Shown: piece by piece, positions 1 to 7,970 of the stretch
Layout: every line of letters begins with the position of its first letter
Numbering within the stretch: position 1 is the stretch's first letter
DNA from: an uncultured Lachnospiraceae bacterium
GTDB taxonomy: Bacteria > Bacillota > Clostridia > Lachnospirales > Lachnospiraceae
Direction: 5' to 3'
Assembly: GCA_910586715.1 (NCBI GenBank)
Contig: CAJUJG010000001.1
Location: 181,971 to 205,415, forward strand
DNA: 23,445 nt
The notes under the pieces: model-generated
What the model saw: only the letters and a program-made list of their open reading frames with translations
What the model was told of the DNA's origin: nothing
Database searches by the model: none
Translations under genes and position numbers: made by a program

Positions 1-150
1 TTTTATCAAAACTTGCTTTGCAAGTATTGATAAGTTATATTACAGGAACCGCTTCGCGACCCCTGTAATCGGATGCACGGCGCAAAGAGAGCGCCTTTTA
101 TCAAAACTTGCTTTGCAAGTATTGATAAGTTATATTACAGGAACCGCTTC
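1..150. repeat. Tandem hairpin repeat (55-bp perfect copies, 95-bp period)
   Basis: Bases 1-55 are repeated exactly at 96-150. Each copy holds a hairpin (TATCAA, mismatch, ACTTGC, TTT loop, GCAAGT, mismatch, TTGATA). A second stem follows, TTACAGG with CCTGTAA in copy 1. Copy 2 diverges after base 150 but can still form most of that stem (TTACA/TGTAA with GG/CC and a bulge). Between the copies, 79-95 forms a GGCGC/GCGCC hairpin. The first copy may continue upstream of the window. It resembles an intergenic palindromic repeat. No protein is supported here; the 67-codon ORF that crosses it has no convincing ribosome site. Confidence 0.75.
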
Positions 151-289
151 AAAAACCTTGTAATCAAATTGATAAAGCAAAAAATCTGTCTTAACTATAT
201 TATAATTGGTAACTTATGCAGTGTAAAGCCAATTTTGACAGTCTTATTTTTTATATGCGGCGGATTTGACGGCTGATATGAAAATTTAT

Positions 290-341
290 AAGGTTTTCAT
301 AAGATTCCCGCAAGGTTCCTGTAAGGTTGACGTGATAGAAT
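290..341 (+). promoter_or_regulatory. Four 11-bp-spaced direct repeats plus -10 box upstream of yxeA-like gene
   Basis: AAGGTT, AAGATT, AAGGTT and AAGGTT begin at 290, 301, 312 and 323, exactly one helical turn apart. A TAGAAT -10 box follows at 336-341, with no good -35 hexamer. OmpR/PhoB-family response regulators typically bind such direct repeats and replace the -35 contact. The regulator is not in this window. Confidence 0.6.
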
Positions 342-378
342 GGCAGTAAATGAAAACAAAAACAGGAGGATATGGAAA

Positions 379-792
379 ATGAATAAAACATTGTTTGCGG
401 GAATTGGAGTGGCTGTTGCTGCGGTGGCTGTGCTGATTGGTCTTTTGCTGTGGGTTACTTCGGGGGTAGGGAGTGTGTATTATTACACGCAGATTGAGAA
501 CGCGAAACTGGAGGAGGTCGATTCGCGCGGCGGCGTGATTGATTTTCAGGGCGGAATGCCGTATTCCTATACGCTGACGGCTTATGACGAAAACGGAGGT
601 GAGAAGGAGATGACATTCGGAGCGTCGAGGGAGCTTCGGGAGGGGGCGTTTCTTCGGCTGACGGTTGTGCCTGTCAGAGGTGTAGTGGAATGGAGCGAGG
701 CGGCATATGATGAACTTCCGGCAGCGGTTCAAGGGAACTATGCGCCTGTGGCGGAAGATGCACGAAAACGCACGCAAAAACCAATATATTAG
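379..792 (+). CDS. YxeA-family (DUF1093) secreted/membrane-anchored protein
   Basis: A 137-residue protein. The start at 379 is chosen because AGGAGG at 364-369 lies nine bases upstream; an upstream in-frame ATG at 340 has no such site. Residues 3-28 form one hydrophobic segment (signal anchor or signal peptide). The rest matches the YxeA pattern: a YYYTQI segment, then PYSYTLTAYDENGGEKEMTF, then RELREGAFLRL. YxeA-like proteins are small extracytoplasmic proteins of unknown biochemical role, often found near antimicrobial-peptide ABC transporters and two-component systems in Firmicutes. Here the gene stands alone behind a promoter that looks response-regulator controlled. No terminator separates it clearly from the gltB promoter 30 bp downstream. 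Family assignment is by motif memory. Confidence 0.75.
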   Translation: MNKTLFAGIGVAVAAVAVLIGLLLWVTSGVGSVYYYTQIENAKLEEVDSRGGVIDFQGGMPYSYTLTAYDENGGEKEMTFGASRELREGAFLRLTVVPVRGVVEWSEAAYDELPAAVQGNYAPVAEDARKRTQKPIY

Positions 793-822
793 AAAAAAGT
801 GCAACAAATTTACAAATACCTC

Positions 823-851
823 TTTACAAATGCGGAAATATTATTTATAAT
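823..851 (+). promoter_or_regulatory. Sigma-A type promoter of the gltBD leader
   Basis: TTTACA at 823-828 and a perfect TATAAT at 846-851 are separated by 17 bp. Transcription would start near 858, giving an untranslated leader of about 300 nt before gltB. Confidence 0.75.
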
Positions 852-857
852 CTTAAC

Positions 858-1164
858 AGATAAAAAATAGTAGTACAAAAAAGAACTACTAAACACCTTG
901 TTTTATGTGTGCGTATTATTACAAATAAAGAAAGGTGTTTCGTAGCATGATGCACACAAAATGCAAAAACTGCATTTTGGCGCGCGCACGGAGTCCGTAG
1001 CGGAGTGCGTACTCCTGATTGAAAGCGATGAAAGCTTTTACGGTAAAATATGGAAAAGGAAAGTTGAGTAACCAAAGGCGGTTAATGCGTTTTTTGGTTA
1101 CTTTTTTTATGCAAAGACCGGTGCAAGGCGCGTTAGCGTTTGGTTTGATAGGAGGAAAGTTGAG
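858..1164 (+). promoter_or_regulatory. Structured 5' leader RNA of gltBD (candidate riboswitch/attenuator)
   Basis: About 300 nt lie between the predicted transcription start and gltB. A long stem pairs 886-899 with 932-945 (13 of 14 pairs). Its loop contains UGUGUGC (906-912), which is complementary to GCACACA (952-958) just 3' of the stem and could form a pseudoknot. The next hairpin, 957-979 (9-bp stem, AAAAC loop), competes with that pairing. GC-rich short hairpins follow at 985-1010 and an intrinsic terminator at 1067-1108. A 12-nt sequence, AGGAAAGTTGAG, occurs at both 1057-1068 and 1153-1164, immediately before the gltB start. No T-box signature (GGUGGNACC-type) was found and I do not recognise a known riboswitch. 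Confidence 0.5.
1067..1108 (+). terminator. Intrinsic terminator inside the gltB leader
   Basis: AGTAACCAAA at 1067-1076 pairs perfectly with TTTGGTTACT at 1093-1102, and a run of T continues to 1108. It lies 56 bp before the gltB start codon and downstream of the predicted promoter, so it could attenuate gltBD transcription. Confidence 0.75.
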
Positions 1165-4100
1165 ATGTTTGATGCAAAATTAAATGTTCCCAAAGCGCCG
1201 CTATACAGGGCGGAATATGAGCATGACAACTGCGGTATCGGTGCAGTCGTCAATATCAAGGGGAAAAAATCGAGGGAAACAGTGGAAAATGCCTTACGGA
1301 TTGTGGAAAATTTGGAGCATAGGGCAGGTAAGGATGCCGAGGGCAAGACGGGTGACGGCGTTGGCATTTTGGTGCAGATTTGTCATGAATTTTTTGATAA
1401 AGTGACAAAGCCGCTCGGCATTACGCTTGGCAAAGAGCGCGAGTACGGCGTTGGCATGTTCTTCTTTCCGCAGGACGAGTTAAAGCGCAATCAGGCAAAG
1501 AAAATGTTTGAGATTATCGTTGAGAAAGAGGGCTTGGAGTTTTTGGGCTGGCGCGAGGTGCCCTGTGTGCCGTCGGTTCTCGGACATAAGGCAGTCGAGT
1601 GTATGCCCTGCATCATGCAGGCATTCGTGAAAAAGCCGGAAACAGTGGAAAAGGGGCTTGCCTTTGACAGAAAGCTATATATTGCAAGGCGCGTGTTTGA
1701 GCAGAGCTCGGACAATACCTATGTTGTGTCGCTGAGCAGCAGAACAATTGTTTACAAGGGAATGTTTCTTGTAACACAGCTTCGGACGTTTTTTAAGGAT
1801 TTGCAGAGCGCGGATTACGTTTCGGCAATTGCAATCGTGCATTCGCGGTTTTCCACAAACACCAATCCAAGTTGGGAGCGGGCGCATCCGAACCGCTTTA
1901 TCGTACATAATGGTGAGATTAACACGATTCGCGGCAACGTTGATAAGATGATTGCCCGCGAGGAAAACATGGAGTCGGAATTTTTAAGCCGTGAGTTTCA
2001 CAAGGTCCTTCCTGTCGTCAACGCGCAGGGGTCGGATTCGGCAATGCTTGACAATACGCTGGAGTTCCTCGTGATGAGCGGTATGGAGCTGCCGCTTGCG
2101 GTGATGATTACCATTCCCGAGCCGTGGGCAAACAACCGGACGATGTCGCAGGCGAAGAAGGATTTTTATCAATACTATGCAACGATGATGGAGCCGTGGG
2201 ACGGTCCGGCATCAATCCTTTTTTCGGATGGGGACATTATGGGGGCCGTGCTTGACAGAAACGGTCTTAGACCGTCGCGGTATTATATCACATCGGACGA
2301 CCAGCTTATCCTTTCGTCGGAGGTGGGTGTGCTGCCGATTGACGCGGCAAAGATTGTGAAGAAGGACAGACTGCGTCCGGGGAAAATGCTCCTTGTGGAC
2401 ACGGTAAAGGGTGAGATTATTGATGACGATACGCTAAAGGAGCGTTACGCAAAGCGTCGTCCTTACGGGGAGTGGCTTGACTCGAACCTTGTGACGCTAA
2501 AGGAGTTGAAAATTCCCAATGTGAGAGTGCCGGAGTTTTCTTATGAGGAACGGCAGCGTATGCAGAAGGCGTTTGGCTATACCTATGAGGAGTTAAAGAC
2601 CGGCATTCTGCCAATGGCGAAGAACGGCGGCGAGAGCATCGGGGCAATGGGCGTTGACACGCCGATTCCGGTACTATCAAGAACGCATCATCAGCTTTCG
2701 CACTATTTTAAGCAGCAGTTTGCGCAGGTTACCAATCCGCCGATTGATGCAATCCGCGAGGAGGTTGTAACGGCAACAACTGTTTATATCGGAAAGGACG
2801 GAAATATCCTTCACGACACGGAGAAGAACTGTAATGTGCTAAAGGTCAATAACCCAATCCTCACAACGACGGACCTTCTAAAGATTAAAAACATGAAGCG
2901 GGAGGGTTTTCAGGTAGAGGTTATTCCGATTATTTATTATAAGAACACAAGTTTGGAACGCGCAATTGACCATCTTTATGTAGAGGTGGACCGTGCATAC
3001 CGCGACGGTGTGAATATTATTATTCTTTCGGACAGGGGCGTGGACGAAAACCATGTGGCAATTCCGTCTCTTTTGGCGGTTTCCGCGATGCAAAAGCACC
3101 TGGTGCGCACAAAAAAGAGAACGAGTGTGGCGTTGATTTTGGAATCGGCGGAGCCAAGAGAGGTGCACGATTTTGCGGCGCTGATTGGGTACGGTGCGTG
3201 TGCAGTCAATCCGTATCTTGCACAGGAATCCATTAAGGAGCTGATTGACACCGGAATGCTTGACAAGGATTATCATGCGGCGGTGGATGACTATAATGAC
3301 GCCATTTTGCATGGCATTGTGAAGATTGCGTCGAAGATGGGCATTTCCACAATTCAGTCGTATCAGGGCTCGCAGATTTTTGAGGCGGTCGGGATAGATT
3401 CGGACGTGATAAATAAATATTTCACAAATACGGTATGCCGGATTGGCGGTATCAGTCTTGCGGAGATTGCAAAAGAGGTGGACGATTTGCATTCGCTTGC
3501 GTTTGACCCGCTTGGTCTTGCGACGGATTTGACGCTTGACAGTCCCGGACAGCACAAGTCGAGAGGCGGTGCGGAGGAGCATTTATACAATCCTGCGACG
3601 ATTCATTTGCTGCAGCAGGCGACAAAGCGCGGCGATTATGAGATGTTTAAGCAGTATTCCGCGCTCTTAACCGCAGAGGATTCCAACGCATCCGGCGGGT
3701 GCGTGCGCAATATTCGCGGTTTGATTGATTTTAATTATCCGAAGAAGGGCATTTCGATTGATGAGGTGGAGTCGGTGGAGAGCATTGTGAAGCGGTTTAA
3801 GACGGGAGCAATGTCGTACGGCTCAATTTCGAAGGAGGCGCATGAAACGCTTGCCATTGCGATGAATATGCTTCACGGAAAGTCCAACTCGGGCGAAGGC
3901 GGCGAGGATTTGGAGCGTATGGTTATCGGCGCGGACGGCTTAAACCGCTGTTCGGCAATCAAGCAGGTTGCAAGCGGGCGGTTTGGCGTGACCAGCCGTT
4001 ATTTGGTGAGCGCGCAGGAAATTCAGATTAAGATGGCGCAGGGCGCAAAGCCGGGCGAGGGCGGTCACCTTCCTGCGGGAAAGGTCTACCCTTGGATTGC

Positions 4101-5727
4101 AAAGACGAGACATTCAACGCCGGGCGTTGGCTTGATTTCGCCTCCGCCGCATCATGATATTTATTCGATTGAGGATTTGGCGCAGTTGATTTACGATTTA
4201 AAAAATTCCAACAAGGACGCGCGGATTAGTGTCAAGCTTGTTTCGGAGGCAGGCGTGGGAACCGTTGCGGCAGGTGTGGCGAAGGCGGGTGCGCAGGTGG
4301 TGCTGATTTCAGGTTACGACGGCGGTACGGGCGCGGCGCCGAAGAGTTCTATCCACAATGCGGGACTTCCGTGGGAGCTTGGTCTTGCGGAAACGCATCA
4401 GACGCTGATACAGAACGGTTTGCGCAATAAAGTGCGTATTGAGACGGACGGAAAGCTGATGACAGGGCGCGATGTGGCGATTGCGGCAATTTTGGGCGCG
4501 GAGGAGTTTGGCTTTGCGACGGCGCCGCTTGTGACGATGGGCTGTGTGATGATGCGTGTCTGCAACCTTGACACGTGCCCTGTAGGTGTGGCGACGCAGA
4601 ATCCGGAGCTGAGAAAACGGTTTCAGGGAAAGCCGGAGTATGTGATGAATTTTATGAAGTTTATTGCGCAGGAGCTTCGGGAATATATGGCGCGTCTTGG
4701 TGTGAGAACGGTTGATGAGCTGGTCGGGCATACGGATTTGCTAAAGGAGAAGGAGAATCTGCCTAAGGGTACGCCCGCGCTTGATTTGAGCCTGATTTTA
4801 AAGAATCCGTATCAGAAAGAAAAGGCGGTGTTTGACGCAAAGCAGGTTTATGATTTTGAACTGGAAAAGACGCTTGACGAGAAGGTTTTGTTGAAAAAGC
4901 TTGGCGGTGCGCTTGCGGCGGGTGAGAAGAAGGAGATTGCGTTAGACGTGACGAACACGGACCGCGCGTTTGGTACGATTTTTGGTTCGGAGATTACGAG
5001 ACGTTATTACAATACATTGGAGGAGGATACTTACAGGGTGCACTGCAGCGGTGCAGGCGGTCAGAGCTTTGGCGCGTTTATTCCGAATGGTCTGACATTG
5101 GAGCTTGCGGGTGATTCCAATGACTATTTTGGCAAGGGCTTATCGGGCGGCAAGCTGATTGTGTATCCGCCGAAGGGGAGTGTATTCAAACAGGACGAGA
5201 ATGTGATTATCGGAAACGTTGCGCTTTACGGGGCGACGAGCGGCAAGGCGTTTATTAACGGTGTTGCGGGAGAACGGTTCTGTGTGAGAAATTCGGGTGC
5301 GCTTGCGGTTGTTGAGGGCGTGGGCGACCACGGCTGTGAGTACATGACGGGCGGACGTGTGGTCGTGCTTGGCACAACGGGCAAGAATTTTGCTGCGGGC
5401 ATGAGCGGCGGTATTGCGTATGTGTTGGATGAGGAGAATGACCTTTATATCAGGGTGAATAAGGAAATGGTTTTGATGGGCGAGATTACGAATAAATACG
5501 ATGTGATTGAGCTCAAGGAAATGATTAAGGAGCACGTGGCATGTACGGGTTCTAAGAAGGGTAAGACCATTCTTGACAATTTTGGCGAGTATCTGCCGAA
5601 GTTTAAAAAGATTATTCCTTATGATTATGACAGAATGCTCAAGACCATTGTGCAGATGGAGGAGAAGGGTCTTAGCGCGGAGCAGGCGCAGATTGAGGCA
5701 TTCTATGCGAACACAAAGCAAAAATAA
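1165..5727 (+). CDS. gltB: Glutamate synthase, large (alpha) subunit
   Basis: A 1520-residue cytoplasmic enzyme, normal length for the family. It transfers the amide nitrogen of glutamine to 2-oxoglutarate to make two glutamates, using electrons passed on by GltD. A short propeptide is followed by the class II amidotransferase nucleophile Cys23 in HDNCGIGA. The central and FMN-binding synthase domains follow, with conserved runs such as KPGEGGHLPAGKVYPWIA and SGYDGGTGAAP. The 3Fe-4S ligands are Cys1127, Cys1133 and Cys1138 (C-x5-C-x4-C). The C-terminal beta-helix (GXGXG) domain starts around GAGGQSFGAF. The start is preceded by AGGAGG at 1150-1155. It is the first gene of a gltB-gltD operon, and its leader carries a terminator that may control expression. 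No truncation or missing catalytic residue was seen. Confidence 0.97.
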   Translation: MFDAKLNVPKAPLYRAEYEHDNCGIGAVVNIKGKKSRETVENALRIVENLEHRAGKDAEGKTGDGVGILVQICHEFFDKVTKPLGITLGKEREYGVGMFFFPQDELKRNQAKKMFEIIVEKEGLEFLGWREVPCVPSVLGHKAVECMPCIMQAFVKKPETVEKGLAFDRKLYIARRVFEQSSDNTYVVSLSSRTIVYKGMFLVTQLRTFFKDLQSADYVSAIAIVHSRFSTNTNPSWERAHPNRFIVHNGEINTIRGNVDKMIAREENMESEFLSREFHKVLPVVNAQGSDSAMLDNTLEFLVMSGMELPLAVMITIPEPWANNRTMSQAKKDFYQYYATMMEPWDGPASILFSDGDIMGAVLDRNGLRPSRYYITSDDQLILSSEVGVLPIDAAKIVKKDRLRPGKMLLVDTVKGEIIDDDTLKERYAKRRPYGEWLDSNLVTLKELKIPNVRVPEFSYEERQRMQKAFGYTYEELKTGILPMAKNGGESIGAMGVDTPIPVLSRTHHQLSHYFKQQFAQVTNPPIDAIREEVVTATTVYIGKDGNILHDTEKNCNVLKVNNPILTTTDLLKIKNMKREGFQVEVIPIIYYKNTSLERAIDHLYVEVDRAYRDGVNIIILSDRGVDENHVAIPSLLAVSAMQKHLVRTKKRTSVALILESAEPREVHDFAALIGYGACAVNPYLAQESIKELIDTGMLDKDYHAAVDDYNDAILHGIVKIASKMGISTIQSYQGSQIFEAVGIDSDVINKYFTNTVCRIGGISLAEIAKEVDDLHSLAFDPLGLATDLTLDSPGQHKSRGGAEEHLYNPATIHLLQQATKRGDYEMFKQYSALLTAEDSNASGGCVRNIRGLIDFNYPKKGISIDEVESVESIVKRFKTGAMSYGSISKEAHETLAIAMNMLHGKSNSGEGGEDLERMVIGADGLNRCSAIKQVASGRFGVTSRYLVSAQEIQIKMAQGAKPGEGGHLPAGKVYPWIAKTRHSTPGVGLISPPPHHDIYSIEDLAQLIYDLKNSNKDARISVKLVSEAGVGTVAAGVAKAGAQVVLISGYDGGTGAAPKSSIHNAGLPWELGLAETHQTLIQNGLRNKVRIETDGKLMTGRDVAIAAILGAEEFGFATAPLVTMGCVMMRVCNLDTCPVGVATQNPELRKRFQGKPEYVMNFMKFIAQELREYMARLGVRTVDELVGHTDLLKEKENLPKGTPALDLSLILKNPYQKEKAVFDAKQVYDFELEKTLDEKVLLKKLGGALAAGEKKEIALDVTNTDRAFGTIFGSEITRRYYNTLEEDTYRVHCSGAGGQSFGAFIPNGLTLELAGDSNDYFGKGLSGGKLIVYPPKGSVFKQDENVIIGNVALYGATSGKAFINGVAGERFCVRNSGALAVVEGVGDHGCEYMTGGRVVVLGTTGKNFAAGMSGGIAYVLDEENDLYIRVNKEMVLMGEITNKYDVIELKEMIKEHVACTGSKKGKTILDNFGEYLPKFKKIIPYDYDRMLKTIVQMEEKGLSAEQAQIEAFYANTKQK

Positions 5728-5805
5728 TGTTTCGTGCGATAAAAGACATCGCCCAGGAAATGCTAAGTTTTGGTTGTAGGAAATCTACAGAAAGTGAGAA
5801 AAAAG

Positions 5806-7299
5806 ATGGGAAAGCCAACAGGATTTTTGGATTATGAGAGAAAAACCTCCGCGGCGCAGGCGCCGAAGGAGCGGATAAAGCATTTTAACGAGTTCCATAC
5901 GCATCTTCCGATGGAGGAACAGCAAAAGCAGGGCGCGCGCTGTATGGAGTGCGGCGTGCCGTTCTGCCAGTCGGGTATGACGCTTGCGGGCATGACCTCG
6001 GGCTGTCCGCTGCACAATCTCGTGCCGGAGTGGAATGATTTGGTTTATACGGGAAACTGGGAACGCGCGTACAACAGGTTAAAAAAGACAAACAACTTTC
6101 CGGAATTTACGTCAAGGGTGTGTCCTGCTTTATGTGAGAACGCATGTACGTGTGGATTAAACGGCGACGCGGTGGCGACAAAGGAAAACGAGTACGCAAT
6201 TATTGAGAACGCATACAAAACAGGGCTTGCGGCAGCAAAACCACCGAAGGTGCGCACGAATAAAACGGTGGCGGTTATCGGCAGCGGTCCGGCAGGTCTT
6301 GCGGCGGCAGACCAGTTAAATAAGCGCGGGCATAACGTGACGGTCTTTGAACGCAGCGACCGTGTGGGCGGGCTTTTGATGTACGGCATTCCGAATATGA
6401 AGCTCGAAAAGCACATTATTGAGCGCAAGGTTCAGGTGATGAAAGAGGAGGGTGTTCAATTTATAACAAACACTGATATTGGAAAGGATGCGAAATCCAA
6501 AAAGCTGGTTGAGGGCTTTGACAGGGTGGTGCTTGCCTGCGGAGCGTCCAATCCGAGGGATATTAATGCGCCGGGAAGGGACGCAAAAGGGATTTATTTT
6601 GCGGTGGATTTCTTGAAGGGCGTGACGAAAAGCCTTTTGGATTCGGATTTAAAGGATAACGCGTTTGTTTCGGCGAAAGGGAAACATGTTGTGATTATCG
6701 GCGGCGGTGATACGGGGAATGACTGTGTGGGCACTGCAATCCGGTTAGGGGCAAAGTCGGTGACACAGATTGAGATGATGCCAAAATCGCCGGATACGAG
6801 AGCCGAGAACAATCCGTGGCCGGAGTGGCCGAAGGTCTGCAAGACGGATTACGGTCAGGAGGAAGCGATTGCGCTGTTTGGGCATGACCCGCGGATTTAT
6901 GAGGCGACGGTGAAGGAATTTTTGAAGGATAAGAGCGGGAACCTTGCAGGCGTGAAAATCGTAAAGCTTGCGTGGGAGAAGGACGCGGCGACGGGCAGAA
7001 TGAATATGAAAGAGGTTGAGGGCAGCGAGCAGGTGCTTGAGGCGCAGCTTGTGCTGATTGCGGCAGGCTTTTTGGGCAGTCAGAAGTATGTGACGGACGC
7101 TTTTGGGGTTGAGCTTGACGCGCGGACAAATGTGAAGACAGAACCTGACAGCTTTCAGACGAGTGCTGCGAACATTTTTGTGGCGGGCGATATGCATACG
7201 GGGCAGTCGCTTGTGGTGAAGGCAATCCGCCAGGGACGCGAGTGCGCGCGGGCGGTGGATGAGAGTTTGATGGGGTATTCGAATATGTTTATACAGTGA
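5806..7299 (+). CDS. gltD: Glutamate synthase, small (beta) subunit, NAD(P)H oxidoreductase
   Basis: A 497-residue FAD flavoprotein that takes electrons from NAD(P)H and delivers them through 4Fe-4S clusters to GltB. The N-terminal iron-sulfur domain shows cysteines at 46, 49, 54 and 67, and at 106, 110, 114 and 116. The FAD-binding motif is AVIGSGPAGLAAA (about 156-168), followed by the VGG...YGIPNMKL segment typical of the family. A second Rossmann motif, VVIIGGGDTGNDC, binds the nicotinamide cofactor. The start at ATG 5806 gives the usual family N-terminus MGKPTGF; a TTG 36 bp upstream is possible but less likely. The gap to gltB is 78 bp with no terminator, so the two are probably co-transcribed. 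A 12-bp hairpin lies just after the stop. Confidence 0.96.
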   Translation: MGKPTGFLDYERKTSAAQAPKERIKHFNEFHTHLPMEEQQKQGARCMECGVPFCQSGMTLAGMTSGCPLHNLVPEWNDLVYTGNWERAYNRLKKTNNFPEFTSRVCPALCENACTCGLNGDAVATKENEYAIIENAYKTGLAAAKPPKVRTNKTVAVIGSGPAGLAAADQLNKRGHNVTVFERSDRVGGLLMYGIPNMKLEKHIIERKVQVMKEEGVQFITNTDIGKDAKSKKLVEGFDRVVLACGASNPRDINAPGRDAKGIYFAVDFLKGVTKSLLDSDLKDNAFVSAKGKHVVIIGGGDTGNDCVGTAIRLGAKSVTQIEMMPKSPDTRAENNPWPEWPKVCKTDYGQEEAIALFGHDPRIYEATVKEFLKDKSGNLAGVKIVKLAWEKDAATGRMNMKEVEGSEQVLEAQLVLIAAGFLGSQKYVTDAFGVELDARTNVKTEPDSFQTSAANIFVAGDMHTGQSLVVKAIRQGRECARAVDESLMGYSNMFIQ

Positions 7300-7312
7300 G
7301 GATTTGTTGATG

Positions 7313-7342
7313 AATGAGTAAGGAGCTGCTTCCTTACTCATT
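7313..7342 (+). terminator. Hairpin closing the gltBD operon
   Basis: AATGAGTAAGGA (7313-7324) pairs perfectly with TCCTTACTCATT (7331-7342) around a six-base loop, 13 bp after the gltD stop. The T tract behind it is poor (ATTGTG), so it may stabilise the mRNA end or terminate only weakly. Confidence 0.6.
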
Positions 7343-7356
7343 ATTGTGATATGGGA

Positions 7357-7745
7357 AGGATTTGGAGCGAGCAGTATTTTATTTCCATACTGCAAAGATT
7401 ATCTTTTTATATTGCTGTTATTCACGCCCGCAAGTATCCTGCAAGTGCTTTTTCAAAATTTCCGCAAAGAAAGACAGCCTGCGTTTTAGGAAGCCAGTCA
7501 TGGATTTTTCCGTGTTGGCAGAAAGTTGTACCAATGGTTTTTCGGAAATGGTAAGCTAGGCGGCAACAGCGGTTACAACATTTCTTTTTAACCTCATTAT
7601 GATGAAGCTGCTTGGTGAAAACACAGCTGCGGCAATCACAATCATGATTTATACGCAGTTTTTCCTGAGTGCCTTTTACATCGGTTTTTCGATGGGAGTA
7701 GCTGATGTTATCAGCTATAACTATGGGAAGCTGTCGGCGGTTTGA
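7357..7745 (+). pseudogene. Remnant of a MepA-like MATE multidrug efflux gene
   Basis: Pieces of a MATE transporter are readable in different frames. From about 7366 one frame reads a membrane segment ending YLFILLLFTPASILQVLFQNF, as around the third helix of MepA-type proteins, and stops at TAG 7487-7489. Another frame then reads FRKPVMDFSVLAESCTNGFS, meets an in-frame TAG at 7557-7559, and continues with AVTTFLFNLIMMKLLGEN and YIGFSMGVADVISYNYG before TGA at 7743. The N-terminus, the part between the third and about sixth helices (perhaps 80-100 residues), and the C-terminal half are missing. So this gene has a frameshift, an internal deletion, a nonsense codon and loss of both ends. It encodes no working pump. 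Confidence 0.85.
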
Positions 7746-7768
7746 AATAACAATCAAAGCCGCCGTTT
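7735..7768 (+). terminator. Terminator-like hairpin at the end of the MATE remnant
   Basis: CGGCGG-TTTGA (7735-7745) pairs with TCAAA-(G bulge)-CCGCCG (7754-7765), followed by TTT. It is a stable stem with a short T tract. From 7769 to 7880 I see no recognisable gene. Confidence 0.4.
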
Positions 7769-7880
7769 AAGATTTTGGAAATCGTAATAACGGTTATACG
7801 AGTGCTCAAGGAAACAGTACTGATATTGGTGCAGATAATGGGACGGGACGATGTTTCAGGGAATTAGATAGAAGAATAGG

Positions 7881-7958
7881 TATTTAAAAATATTTTTAAA
7901 TAGTTGTTGATTGTCTCATACAGATTTCGTATAATCTATTTAAAGATTTATTGAAATA
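7881..7958 (+). promoter_or_regulatory. sdpRI promoter flanked by two related 22-bp operators
   Basis: TTGATT (7907-7912) and TATAAT (7930-7935) are 17 bp apart. A perfect 22-bp palindrome, TATTTAAAAATATTTTTAAATA, lies at 7881-7902, directly upstream of the -35 box. An 18-of-22 match occupies 7937-7958, over the predicted transcription start. The centres are 56 bp apart. Paired sites around a promoter fit autorepression by the ArsR-type product of the first gene. Confidence 0.7.
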
Positions 7959-7970
7959 GGGGGCGGTATA

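Noticed and set aside
1..150. CRISPR-like direct repeats
   Set aside because: Only two copies, 55 bp each, with a 40-bp interval that itself forms a hairpin, and no cas genes. It is better explained as a tandem palindromic repeat.
858..1164. T-box riboswitch upstream of gltB
   Set aside because: No conserved T-box antiterminator sequence and no specifier-loop pattern could be found.
1029..1184. Reading frame starting at ATG 1029 through the gltB leader as a leader peptide gene
   Set aside because: It has no ribosome site, runs through the terminator and overlaps the gltB start. A five-codon alternative, MEKES at 1050, has Glu codons but also lacks a ribosome site.
2878..3582. 234-codon minus-strand ORF inside gltB
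   Set aside because: It is opposite a clearly real gene, its composition is Arg/His/Asn-rich as expected for an antisense shadow, and no ribosome site or family match is seen. The same applies to the other long minus-strand frames in gltB, gltD and the L,D-transpeptidase gene.
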